From IMG/VR virus record IMGVR_UViG_3300032241_002959, positions 1 through 36,706 of that record: a DNA stretch of 36,706 nucleotides; one strand, 5' to 3'. The stretch is from a virus. The notes beneath the pieces were generated by a model. It did not search any database and was not told where the DNA came from. It saw nothing but the letters and a program-made list of their open reading frames with translations. A program made the position numbers and the translations under genes. Positions 16,854 to 25,047 of this stretch are shown here, piece after piece; positions within the stretch are counted from its first letter, which is position 1, and each line of letters starts with the position of its first letter.

Positions 16854-17520
16854 CTGTATTTTCTGGCTCTAAAACCTCACCATTAATAGTCTCAGTCTCT
16901 CTACCTTCAATTGTTACACCTTCTTCAAAAGCTGCAACCCAATCTTGGATATCACTTGATAAACTTTTCCCAAGAGCATCATAATAGTTAAGAACTTTAC
17001 TAATATTACCAATTCTAACTAATACTTCACTAAATAAGAAAGCATCTTTTGTTAATCCTTTAATTTTATGATTAGAAATCAAATGGTAAACATAAGTGAT
17101 TTCAGTTGCAGTCACTGGAAACGCTTGCAAATCAGTATCATTTGTATATTTACTAGTTTCTCTCATTGATCCCAATAAATGAGTTAATTCAATAGCAAAG
17201 AAAACAGTATTAACATCATATTCTAATTTAGATAATAAAAGATCAGTTAAGAATTTCCATTGTGGTCTATTCAAATGAAAATTATATTTAACAGTTTTCA
17301 TTGAATCAGCATATTCTCTCCATAAATTTTGAGCATCAGCATAAAGTTGATTTTTAACATCCTCAGATTTACCTTTACCATCTTGTTTGATGAAATTTTC
17401 AATGTTAGATACATTATTTTCTAAGATATTCTCATCACCTTCAGCAAATAAGAAATAATCTTTATCATTAAGAGTAATCTTAACTTCTGGTTTTACTACA
17501 TTTGTTTGTATATTTGACAT
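16840..17520 (-). CDS. Unknown phage protein
   Basis: A 226-residue acidic protein. Residues 8-30 contain a beta hairpin (VKITLNDKDYFLFAEGD). The centre is helical and hydrophobic, with FHLNRPQWKFLTDLLLSKLEY and VFFAIELTHLLGSMRE, and a third helical part GLTKDAFLFSEVLVRIGNISKVL. The last 25 residues are an acidic tail. There is no signal peptide or membrane segment. I recognise no family. It lies between the tape-measure cluster and the methyltransferases and ends in its own terminator, so it is probably the last gene of the 21860-16840 unit. A structural or tail-assembly role is suggested only by that context. Confidence 0.55.
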   Translation of the reverse strand: MSNIQTNVVKPEVKITLNDKDYFLFAEGDENILENNVSNIENFIKQDGKGKSEDVKNQLYADAQNLWREYADSMKTVKYNFHLNRPQWKFLTDLLLSKLEYDVNTVFFAIELTHLLGSMRETSKYTNDTDLQAFPVTATEITYVYHLISNHKIKGLTKDAFLFSEVLVRIGNISKVLNYYDALGKSLSSDIQDWVAAFEEGVTIEGRETETINGEVLEPENTESAN

Positions 17521-17567
17521 ATATTTTTATTTTATTTTTATACAGACTAGCTGTTTATTTTTATTTA

Positions 17568-18014
17568 TTAGATGATAAATTCCTCATCAGTTTTTGCATC
17601 TTGTTGTTGCTCTACATAAAGCTCCTCTACTTTATTGGCACGGGCAACCTTATCCACACCATATTTGTTTACAATAGAAGAGAATGTATTCAAATCAGTT
17701 CCTACTAATTTAATTTTACCACTTTCCATATTAACAGTGATCTTATCAATTTCTTGTTCAATTAGAATTGTAACAGATTCATCATCAAAAACATTCAATA
17801 AATCTTCATTTATTGAGATCATTAACTCTTTACCAAGTGCGAATGCATAATCATCTGCAATTTTTTTAACTTTAACCAATTGTTTTTGTTTAGAATTACC
17901 AATAAAAAGGAATTTAAGGTTAACTGGAATAGTTTTTTTATTAAAAACTTCCATAAATAATTCCTCTGTTGTTTCATCTAACTCATAAAACGTTTCTTTT
18001 GTTTCTTTTGCCAT
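17568..18014 (-). CDS. Phage metallopeptidase-like protein with the catalytic motif lost
   Basis: A 148-residue protein with the layout of the putative phage metallopeptidase domain: a strand KFLFIGNSKQKQL (residues 34-46), KKIADDYAFAL, the strand MISINEDLLNVFDDE, then the helix position LIEQEIDKI (84-92) and VGTDLNTFSSIVNKYG (104-119). In active relatives the helix carries HExxH followed by an 'HD..EF..V...G' segment. Here HExxH reads QEIDK, so both zinc-binding histidines are missing and only the Glu remains. It is therefore probably a structural or regulatory derivative. The family link is from memory of motif spacing and should be checked. It sits between the unknown proteins at 16840 and 18063 in the tape-measure unit. 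Confidence 0.5.
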   Translation of the reverse strand: MAKETKETFYELDETTEELFMEVFNKKTIPVNLKFLFIGNSKQKQLVKVKKIADDYAFALGKELMISINEDLLNVFDDESVTILIEQEIDKITVNMESGKIKLVGTDLNTFSSIVNKYGVDKVARANKVEELYVEQQQDAKTDEEFII

Positions 18015-18062
18015 AATTTTTAAATATTAGTTTTAATTTATAATGTATATTGTTTAAAAAGT

Positions 18063-18500
18063 TTATCTTAAAGCGAAAAATAAAGTTCCCAGAATAACTA
18101 ATGCTGAAATAATAGGTATCCATATTTTAAATATACGTGCTCTACGTTCATCGGATCTAAACATTGAAAATCCAACCACTACTAAATATGAATATTTATC
18201 AACCTTTTTTAAATCATAAAAATCATACAATTCATTAAGACCCTTTGAATTCAAAAAGATACCCAATTCACTAGAATATTCCTTTATGAAATTCTCAGCA
18301 ATTCTATCAATATCTGATTTTTTCAAAGAGTATGCCTCACCCACTACATCAGGTGGTACATTTATAACAGTGTATAAACGATTAGCTTCATCAATTCTCA
18401 AATTGAATCTATTTTCTAATTCTAATCTATTCTCCTTTATCATTTTTTTGAACTGAGAATACATTTTAAGTTTTTTAAGGAAAGATATATTTTTATTCAT
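18063..18500 (-). CDS. Phage protein with C-terminal membrane anchor
   Basis: A 145-residue protein. The N-terminus is basic and helical (FLKKLKMYSQFKKMIKENR), then LRIDEANRLYTVINVPP, KSDIDRIAENFIKEYSSELG and FLNSKGLNELYDFYDLKKVD, then a strand YSYLVVVGFSMF. Residues about 124-143 (FKIWIPIISALVILGTLFFA) form one membrane helix, leaving the bulk in the cytoplasm. No enzyme motif was recognised. It is directly downstream of the tape-measure-like gene. A role in tail assembly or in the virion is possible from position only. Confidence 0.6.
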   Translation of the reverse strand: MNKNISFLKKLKMYSQFKKMIKENRLELENRFNLRIDEANRLYTVINVPPDVVGEAYSLKKSDIDRIAENFIKEYSSELGIFLNSKGLNELYDFYDLKKVDKYSYLVVVGFSMFRSDERRARIFKIWIPIISALVILGTLFFALR

Positions 18501-18536
18501 AAAAGTTATATGACATATAATAGTTAAAGTTTATAC

Positions 18537-21500
18537 TTAATAAGTATTATTTCCATCATCACCATTCAATTTCTCTTTCAAATATTTATCAAGATAACCC
18601 GTATTATGAATAAGTTTATATAACAAATCTATCATTTTATCATTTTGTTCATTAGTTGTACCATGCTTACCTCTATATTCCTTTTTACCACCATCTTTTC
18701 TCTTATCACCAGGCACTGCAATAGATGTCAAATTACCAATAGCACCACCAACTAATCCGATATTAGAAGCATTGGGATTTGCGTTATTAACATTACTATC
18801 CGAATTCTTAATAACTCTATTAATCATATTACTATTAAGACCTTTAAAAGCACTTATTTTCTTCTCATCTAACGAATTAACAGCTTTATTAAACTTCATT
18901 AATGAATTACCCATTTTATCATAAGCTATTGCTAACTTAGTCATACTACTAGCTATATTTGTCATTGGATCACCAAAAACAGCACCCTTAACCAAACTTT
19001 TCAAACCATTACCACTATTTAATTTATTAGCAAGTGTCATATAATAATAAATATTAGATGACATATTTTTCATGAAATTTGGATCAATTTTTATTTGAAA
19101 TGCATCCACTCCCTTTTGTAATTCTTTTGCAAAATTAACCATACCTTTAGCACTTTTAATAATAAGATCCCTATTCAAGAAACCAACATCAGAATCAGCA
19201 ACCATATTCTGTAATCTACTAAAATATTTAAATGAATTTAATACACTAACTCCCCAATTTTTATCAGGCATATTTTTAGGATCCCAATTTACTTTTGATA
19301 ATGAGAATATACGACCAACTTTAACAATAGCATATGCCATTTGTTTAACACCATAAACCATATCACCAATAGCCTCCTTACCACTCTCAAACCAACCTTT
19401 ACCACTAAGTGCCTTGAAAACAGGTGAGAATGCAGAAAGAGCATTACCAACACCAACACTCCACTCTTTAGTTGGATAAGTTCCCTCATTAAACCCAACC
19501 TTACTCATTGCAAAAATACCAGCAGATGCAACTATACCATGTGATATAGTCATTATAGCATTTTTAAATTCTTCAATACTAACACCTGTACCGAAAATAC
19601 CACTCTCATCAGATAATATTTTATAAACCGGAGCAAAAGCACCAATTGCATTACCAACACCCTCAGCCCATTCTTTACTAGGACCACCAGTAAAAGCAAC
19701 TTTACCAGCTTGGAAAAATAATGCAGCATCAACTATTCCTTGTGATATAGTACGTATAGCATCAGTAAATGCACCAACACTCGGACCACTACCCATAAAT
19801 AAACTAACTATACCACCTCTCATCATCATCTTATAAATAGGAGCAAAAGCACCTATTGCCAATGAAACACCTTCAGCCCATTCTTTTTTCGGACCACCTG
19901 TAAAGGCATTCGATGAAGCTTTAAATATCCATGCAACATCAACAATTGAATGTGCAATAGTTCTAACAGCATTAGCACCTGCTTTGATGGCTAGACCACC
20001 TAAACCCAAAGTACCAACAACATATGTTCCTAATGTAATAACAGCTAATCCAAAACCTGTCATCAACCCACCAACACTTAATGCCCATTCCCAACCAGGA
20101 TATTTATCATATTTACCCTTGGATATTATTCTATCAACATCAACAATTGATTGTGCAACCATTGGTATCATTTTAGTACCAGCTACTATTGCAACTGCTC
20201 CGATACCAGTAACTGCCAATGCACCCAAAGCAACAACAGCCAATCCAAATCCTAACATAGTAGAACCAACACTCAAAACCCAACCTAAACCAGGATATTT
20301 ATCATATTTACCTTTGGATATTATATCATCACTATCAACAATTGATTTTGCAATTAATGGAACTAATAATGCACCAGCTACTATTGCAACTGCACCAATA
20401 CCAGTAACAGCTATACTACCCAATTCAAGAACAGCCAATCCAAATCCTAACATAGCCAATCCCACTGAAACTGCCCAACCTAAACCAGGATATTTTTTAT
20501 ATGTTCCCATTGCTAAAATATTAGATGATATTGCAATTGCACCAGCAATAAGAGGTATAGCAATAACACCCAAACCAATAGCAGCCATACCAACTCCACT
20601 AGCAGCAACTATACCAACACCCAAAACAGCTGGTAAAACAGCCAATAAACAAAGACCTAAAACAACACCAAAAACAGCTATCTTTAGTAATAAACCAAAC
20701 TCTATCGGTTTACTCATTGCTAATATATGTGATGATAACATTATAGCCAATGAAATAGCAACAAATACTAATGGAACAACAGCTAACATTTTTTTAGAAC
20801 CAATAGTTTTATCCATTATCACTATACCAATTGCCATCTCAGGCATAACATATGACATTAATCCAAATAAAAGAGCTATACCCAAAGCTGTAATAAATGT
20901 AGGTAAATCTAGTGGTTTGATTAATGATAATACCCAAGATGATGCAGTAATTGCAACTGCTATACCAACTAAACACATCAATAGATCTTTTGGTTTAACA
21001 TTAGCTTTATCAAATGCAACAACACCCATTGCAATTTTATCTAAATTATATGATATAATCATAAACATAGCACTTATCAAAATACCAGTTATAGCCTGAC
21101 CCAATGTCATCGGTACTATAAATGCCAATGCCCAAGATGATAAAGTAATTGCAACAGCTACTCCAACTAAACACATCAATAGATCTTTGGGCTTAACATT
21201 TGCTTTATCAAAAGCTGCTACACCCTTTGCAATTTTATCTAAATTATACGATATAACCAAAAACATACCAGCTATTAATATACCTGTCACTGCTTGTGGA
21301 AATGTAATAGGTTGAATTGCTTGTAATACCCAAGATGATAAAGTAACAGCAATTGATATTAAAACCATAGTTGCTGATGCAACCAATGCTTGTTTCATAG
21401 TTAACTTTAATGCTCCAATCTTTTCAAATGTCTGTGCAAGTATAAACATAGCAATTGACAAGCCTATAACAGATAAAAAATTAATACCACCAACCAATTT

Positions 21501-21860
21501 AAAAGCCATTCCAATTGCAAGAACAGCAACAGCTATTAGAAGTATTGTACCAACACCTTTTTTGATATCATTTTCTTGCTTTTTACTACCACCAACTTTT
21601 TCAAATGTTGATTTATTATCACCTCTACTTTTAGAAAGTTCTATTATAGTTTGTTGATTTTTTAATATTGCCTTAGTATCTCTTTGCAGAGCTTTTACAC
21701 CAATATTAATTTCTTTAATTTCTTTAATAAAATTACCACCCTGAAGTGCCTGCGTAGTTGCCGATTTCTTCGCTTTATCATCTTTTTTCAATGCATCTGA
21801 TATCTCACTCAGTGCAAGTGATAAATTATTGAGAGCATCTAGTAACTTCTTATCCATCAT
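18537..21860 (-). CDS. Repeat-rich hydrophobic protein, probable tail tape measure
   Basis: An 1107-residue protein. Residues 1-100 are a polar, coiled-coil-like region (LLDALNNLSLALSEISDALK). After that come long hydrophobic segments organised in repeats: AFDKANVKPKDLLMCLVG occurs twice, 66 residues apart; KYPGLGW / KYPGWEW blocks occur three times, about 65 residues apart, each followed by a glycine/alanine-rich helix pair; KEWAEGV / KEWSVGV blocks occur three times, about 70 residues apart. The common spacing suggests one ancestral unit, as in tape measures whose repeats set tail length. The C-terminal 200 residues are polar. T4's own tape measure, gp29, is shorter and lacks such repeats. 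A large multi-pass membrane protein is the alternative. Confidence 0.55.
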   Translation of the reverse strand: MMDKKLLDALNNLSLALSEISDALKKDDKAKKSATTQALQGGNFIKEIKEINIGVKALQRDTKAILKNQQTIIELSKSRGDNKSTFEKVGGSKKQENDIKKGVGTILLIAVAVLAIGMAFKLVGGINFLSVIGLSIAMFILAQTFEKIGALKLTMKQALVASATMVLISIAVTLSSWVLQAIQPITFPQAVTGILIAGMFLVISYNLDKIAKGVAAFDKANVKPKDLLMCLVGVAVAITLSSWALAFIVPMTLGQAITGILISAMFMIISYNLDKIAMGVVAFDKANVKPKDLLMCLVGIAVAITASSWVLSLIKPLDLPTFITALGIALLFGLMSYVMPEMAIGIVIMDKTIGSKKMLAVVPLVFVAISLAIMLSSHILAMSKPIEFGLLLKIAVFGVVLGLCLLAVLPAVLGVGIVAASGVGMAAIGLGVIAIPLIAGAIAISSNILAMGTYKKYPGLGWAVSVGLAMLGFGLAVLELGSIAVTGIGAVAIVAGALLVPLIAKSIVDSDDIISKGKYDKYPGLGWVLSVGSTMLGFGLAVVALGALAVTGIGAVAIVAGTKMIPMVAQSIVDVDRIISKGKYDKYPGWEWALSVGGLMTGFGLAVITLGTYVVGTLGLGGLAIKAGANAVRTIAHSIVDVAWIFKASSNAFTGGPKKEWAEGVSLAIGAFAPIYKMMMRGGIVSLFMGSGPSVGAFTDAIRTISQGIVDAALFFQAGKVAFTGGPSKEWAEGVGNAIGAFAPVYKILSDESGIFGTGVSIEEFKNAIMTISHGIVASAGIFAMSKVGFNEGTYPTKEWSVGVGNALSAFSPVFKALSGKGWFESGKEAIGDMVYGVKQMAYAIVKVGRIFSLSKVNWDPKNMPDKNWGVSVLNSFKYFSRLQNMVADSDVGFLNRDLIIKSAKGMVNFAKELQKGVDAFQIKIDPNFMKNMSSNIYYYMTLANKLNSGNGLKSLVKGAVFGDPMTNIASSMTKLAIAYDKMGNSLMKFNKAVNSLDEKKISAFKGLNSNMINRVIKNSDSNVNNANPNASNIGLVGGAIGNLTSIAVPGDKRKDGGKKEYRGKHGTTNEQNDKMIDLLYKLIHNTGYLDKYLKEKLNGDDGNNTY

Positions 21861-21879
21861 TTAATATAATTTTTACATA

Positions 21880-21891
21880 GTATATATAAAA
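21880..21891 (-). promoter_or_regulatory. Putative late promoter motif, tape-measure unit
   Basis: On the minus strand TTTTATATATAC matches 10 of 12 bases of TTTAATATATAA and lies 19 bases before the start at 21860. Confidence 0.45.
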
Positions 21892-21904
21892 AACGATTAT
21901 ACTT

Positions 21905-21916
21905 CTTAATATATAT
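21905..21916 (+). promoter_or_regulatory. Putative late promoter motif, divergent partner
   Basis: CTTAATATATAT matches 10 of 12 bases and overlaps the ATG at 21915. If it is a promoter, translation must begin at the next ATG, 21930. Confidence 0.4.
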
Positions 21917-21929
21917 GTTAACAGAAAAT

Positions 21930-22391
21930 ATGAAAATTAAAAAAATAATTAAATATTATCTTCTAGGTGAGTCTTTAAAGGATATAGAATTAGATAGAAT
22001 TCTTACAAAGATTAATAAAAAGAAGAAACTCTCTGAAAGGGAAAAGAATTTTATTGACCTATACGAAGCAACTAAAAATGATATTTTAAATGATTATATG
22101 CTATTATCAAAAAATACAACATCATCTAAAATTAAAGAATTATTAAAATCAAACATAAAAATAATATGCAATCTGGAAGATCAAGATGGTGCATTTAGAT
22201 TAGAAATACTAAATATTGAAAATGATTTTGAAAATGATAAAGCTATAATATACATGAGGGGAAATGAAAAACATTATCTAGAAGATAAATATTTATACAA
22301 TTTAATTTATAATATAGGGAAAAAAAGTTATTCACTTGAAATACAAGATGAATATTTCGAAAAAATAGAAGCCAATAATAATGAAGATTAA
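21930..22391 (+). CDS. Unknown protein with ILxKI...LSExEKxF module
   Basis: A 153-residue product (158 if the ATG at 21915 is used; that ATG overlaps the promoter-like motif, so 21930 is preferred). The N-terminus is basic (MKIKKIIKYYLLGES). Residues about 21-43 carry DRILTKINKKKKLSEREKNF, a short module also found near the C-termini of two other products here (26245 and 29757) and like the DUF6576-type tail of Bacteroidota proteins. The rest alternates strands and helices with no motif. The stop overlaps the next ATG by 11 bases, implying a two-gene operon with 22381. Confidence 0.55.
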   Translation: MKIKKIIKYYLLGESLKDIELDRILTKINKKKKLSEREKNFIDLYEATKNDILNDYMLLSKNTTSSKIKELLKSNIKIICNLEDQDGAFRLEILNIENDFENDKAIIYMRGNEKHYLEDKYLYNLIYNIGKKSYSLEIQDEYFEKIEANNNED

Positions 22392-22656
22392 AAGATTTAA
22401 TAAATTTGTAAAAGAATCCATATCAGGTACTGAAATACCCACAAATCCAAACTTCAGTTATTTTGGTCCATCATATGGTACACAGAAAAGTCCAAATACA
22501 ATAAATTATCATGATACTGATGTTATACTAGCATCTGATAATAAATTTTATTCAGAAGATGATTATAATGATATGTATCAAAACTATCTTAAAAATGGTG
22601 GTAAACCACTAGATGGTTTTAATTTAGAAAATATAGAAACAATTTTAAATTTCTAA
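22381..22656 (+). CDS. Small protein with capsid-targeting-like N-terminus
   Basis: A 91-residue protein starting MKIKRFNKFVKE-S, one of the clearest copies of the targeting pattern (possible cleavage after E12). The remaining 79 residues are polar and rich in Asn, Asp and Tyr, with no recognised domain (NYHDTDVILASDNKFYSEDD is a representative part). It overlaps the upstream gene by 11 bases. Its stop codon overlaps the stop of the convergent fibre gene, and no terminator is visible at that junction, unlike every other convergent pair in the window. Confidence 0.6.
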   Translation: MKIKRFNKFVKESISGTEIPTNPNFSYFGPSYGTQKSPNTINYHDTDVILASDNKFYSEDDYNDMYQNYLKNGGKPLDGFNLENIETILNF

Positions 22657-23942
22657 CCCATAACAACTATAGTAGCACTTGATACTGAACTAGTAGAAGT
22701 AATCACAACACTATTAGAACCATTTCTACTTATAGATGGATAAAACATATTTTGTGTACTATCATTCCAACATGTAACACCAACACTTAATGAATTAAGA
22801 TTATGTGTAAGTGTATATGGAGTATTAGAAACCAGTGAAATACTAACAGAATATTTACTAACTAGACCACTACCTGTCCCCAATGGAATATTCAATAATT
22901 GAACATTACCATAATTTGATACAGTCCCACCAACACCAACATTAAACGAACCATTAATAACAACAACTTTACCATTATTATCTATATTCAAATTACCATT
23001 AACTACCATGTCACCATAAACTAAATACTCCTGATATGCTGGAACTATAACGGTTTCATTTGATCTTATATTATAACGAACTAATGTCGGATCACTACTA
23101 GGTTTAGTTAATCTAAAATAAGTACCATCATATTGAATATTATACAAAACATTAGGATTAATCTCACCTTTTACAAAATCACCCAAACCTGCACTACTCT
23201 GATTTTTCAAAGTTTTAGCACCCAATCCATTTATATTCAATGTTAATGTAGTACTATTATTAGTAGTAGAAAATTGAACAATATATATCGTATCAAGTTG
23301 ATATGTAAATAAATTATCACAAGTAGATGTGAAAACAATACCATCACTAGTAACAGCACTTATTGGTAATATTTGGTTCTCTTTCTCCTTTACCCAAAAA
23401 CCCTTACCTAAGTCATAACGAAATATTATATTATCTTGGTTATTAACTCTAACTGACATACCATCCTTTGGTGTAGTTACTACCCAAATACCCTTAGTTG
23501 CATTCCACTGAACTATATCACCTTTAACTAAAACTCCCCAATTAACTCCACTTGGAGAATCACCCAATAAATAACGATCTCCATCACTAGGAGAGATATA
23601 TTCAACACTAGCTACTGATATAATTGGGTCTAACCAATAAGTATCACCACTAGTAGATGAACCACCTGTTACGAATTTAACCCAATTTAAATTATTATTT
23701 ATATTAGAATCAACATAACCATATTTCAATTGATATGTACCATTATTCAATGGGTTAACATCATTGTATACACTACAAATCATACCCCATTCTCTTCTTT
23801 CTTTAATAATTGAATCTCTATCACTTAATAAAGCATATGAATGATGACCACCTTTAGCTTCAACAGCATAAACGGTTGCTATAGCATCACTTGGATTATT
23901 TGGTCTTATTGATGATGATATTAAAGTTCCTGTATTTTGCAT
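22653..23942 (-). CDS. Tail fibre or baseplate protein with DUF2793-like module
   Basis: A 429-residue, Ser/Thr/Asn-rich, beta-strand protein. Residues about 100-180 (YISPSDGDRYLLGDSPSGVN, WGVLVKGDIVQWNATKGIWV, TPKDGMSVRV) follow the layout of DUF2793-type modules found in phage fibres: 'dGdryivg..atG.Wag..g.ia.w...gW....P..G'. Residues about 295-350 are a repetitive strand series (VVNGNLNIDNNGKVVVINGS, FNVGVGGTVSNYGNV) like a beta-helix shaft. The C-terminal 75 residues, with YTLTHNLNSLSVGVTCWND, form a tip domain of the type that trimerises or binds receptors. It follows the 333-residue gene by 14 bases and is likely in one transcript with it. Confidence 0.7.
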   Translation of the reverse strand: MQNTGTLISSSIRPNNPSDAIATVYAVEAKGGHHSYALLSDRDSIIKERREWGMICSVYNDVNPLNNGTYQLKYGYVDSNINNNLNWVKFVTGGSSTSGDTYWLDPIISVASVEYISPSDGDRYLLGDSPSGVNWGVLVKGDIVQWNATKGIWVVTTPKDGMSVRVNNQDNIIFRYDLGKGFWVKEKENQILPISAVTSDGIVFTSTCDNLFTYQLDTIYIVQFSTTNNSTTLTLNINGLGAKTLKNQSSAGLGDFVKGEINPNVLYNIQYDGTYFRLTKPSSDPTLVRYNIRSNETVIVPAYQEYLVYGDMVVNGNLNIDNNGKVVVINGSFNVGVGGTVSNYGNVQLLNIPLGTGSGLVSKYSVSISLVSNTPYTLTHNLNSLSVGVTCWNDSTQNMFYPSISRNGSNSVVITSTSSVSSATIVVMG

Positions 23943-23956
23943 ATCTTATATTTATT

Positions 23957-24958
23957 TTAACTTATTATTATTGTAAGTGGTGAGTTTTGAGCAGTGTTAC
24001 TAACCCACACATCATAATTAGATGTAAAACCAAGTTCATTTGTAAATGAATTTAAATTAGACACACCCCTAACCTTTGTAAAGGCTGTACTTAATAACCC
24101 ATTAACAACAAAACTAGGAGTTCCAAATACACTAGGCCAAGCAAATACCAAATACATACCTGCACCATTTATATTCGCATATGTTTTTGAAAATGTATTT
24201 GTTAACACATAACCAGGTGATACACCTGCACCATTTAATGATTTTATAACACTATCACTTATAAAAGAACCAACAGAATTAGAATATGATGGATCAGTTG
24301 TTAGATTTGGATTAGATAAAGTACTTAAATCAACTTTACCCCAATACATTTTATTTTGCCAAACTAATGTAGTTGTTGATGTAACAGTTGAAGTACCATC
24401 ACCAACTGACATTGTAAATGATTGAACTTCTTGGACACCTGGATTAAGACTATAAGTACCAACAGATGTTTTAACACCAGTTTGAGTATTACCAGTTGGT
24501 GCTACTGTCAAACCATCAACTTTAATACTCGTTATATTATTTTTAGTTTTAGTTGCAACCCAGTTAATACTAACAGAAGTTGATCCACCAAATTGCCTAG
24601 GGTTGTTAATAGGAATTGATATACTTGATATTGGTGCAACATATGGATATAATAACATATCAAACATTTGTTGAATAGAATATGTACCACTAAATGATGT
24701 TCCTAATGAAATACCTCCAACAGTTTGTGTTGTTGGATTACTATTACTATAGTAAACTACATTTGATGAGGTTGCTGATTGACTAGCAATTATCTGAATA
24801 TCATCAATTCTATTCCACAACGTCCAAACAGAATCTCTAACATCTTTAGGTTTAATCAATTGCGAAGAATTATCCTTTATCTCCGAAAGTAAAGTACCAA
24901 TATCACCTATATAATCAGAATTAACATTTGGACCAATATAACTACCTGTTCCTGGCAT
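23957..24958 (-). CDS. Tail fibre or baseplate structural protein
   Basis: A 333-residue Ser/Thr/Asn-rich protein. Residues 35-52 carry IKPKDVRDSVWTLWNRIDD, a module common near the N-terminus of Bacteroidota phage fibres and baseplate attachments. QMFDMLLYPYVAP (residues about 97-109) precedes a likely Ig-like domain (SISIPINNPRQFGGS, INWVATKTKNNITSIKVDG, GTYSLNPGVQEVQSFTMSVG). The last third is a beta-rich tip (YLVFAWPSVFGTPSF). It is the first gene of the fibre unit, with an exact late promoter motif 19 bases upstream. Identity as a fibre is inferred from composition, module and neighbour. Confidence 0.65.
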   Translation of the reverse strand: MPGTGSYIGPNVNSDYIGDIGTLLSEIKDNSSQLIKPKDVRDSVWTLWNRIDDIQIIASQSATSSNVVYYSNSNPTTQTVGGISLGTSFSGTYSIQQMFDMLLYPYVAPISSISIPINNPRQFGGSTSVSINWVATKTKNNITSIKVDGLTVAPTGNTQTGVKTSVGTYSLNPGVQEVQSFTMSVGDGTSTVTSTTTLVWQNKMYWGKVDLSTLSNPNLTTDPSYSNSVGSFISDSVIKSLNGAGVSPGYVLTNTFSKTYANINGAGMYLVFAWPSVFGTPSFVVNGLLSTAFTKVRGVSNLNSFTNELGFTSNYDVWVSNTAQNSPLTIIIS

Positions 24959-24977
24959 AAAATTTTATTATTTTTTA

Positions 24978-24989
24978 TTATATATTAAA
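24978..24989 (-). promoter_or_regulatory. Putative late promoter motif (exact), fibre unit
   Basis: On the minus strand this reads TTTAATATATAA, 19 bases before the start at 24958, the same spacing as for the giant virion gene. Confidence 0.55.
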
Positions 24990-24995
24990 TTTTAC

Positions 24996-25026
24996 TTTGG
25001 TCTTTTGTAAATAATTACTATATTTG
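24996..25026 (+). promoter_or_regulatory. Bacteroidota-type promoter for the nucleotidyltransferase operon
   Basis: A TTTG -33 element (24996-24999) lies 19 bases before TATATTTG (25019-25026), which fits TAnnTTTG. The ATG at 25048 is 21 bases further on. A 14-base direct repeat TTTGTAAATAATTA (25004-25017, 25023-25036) overlaps the second element and may be an operator. Confidence 0.5.
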
Positions 25027-25047
25027 TAAATAATTAATTATTAAACT

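Noticed and set aside
19984-21099. A 371-residue plus-strand open frame antisense to the tape-measure-like gene
   Set aside because: It is Pro/Ala/Ile/Thr-rich and repetitive, mirrors the repeats of the minus-strand gene and has no leader or promoter of its own. It is a shadow of the repeats.
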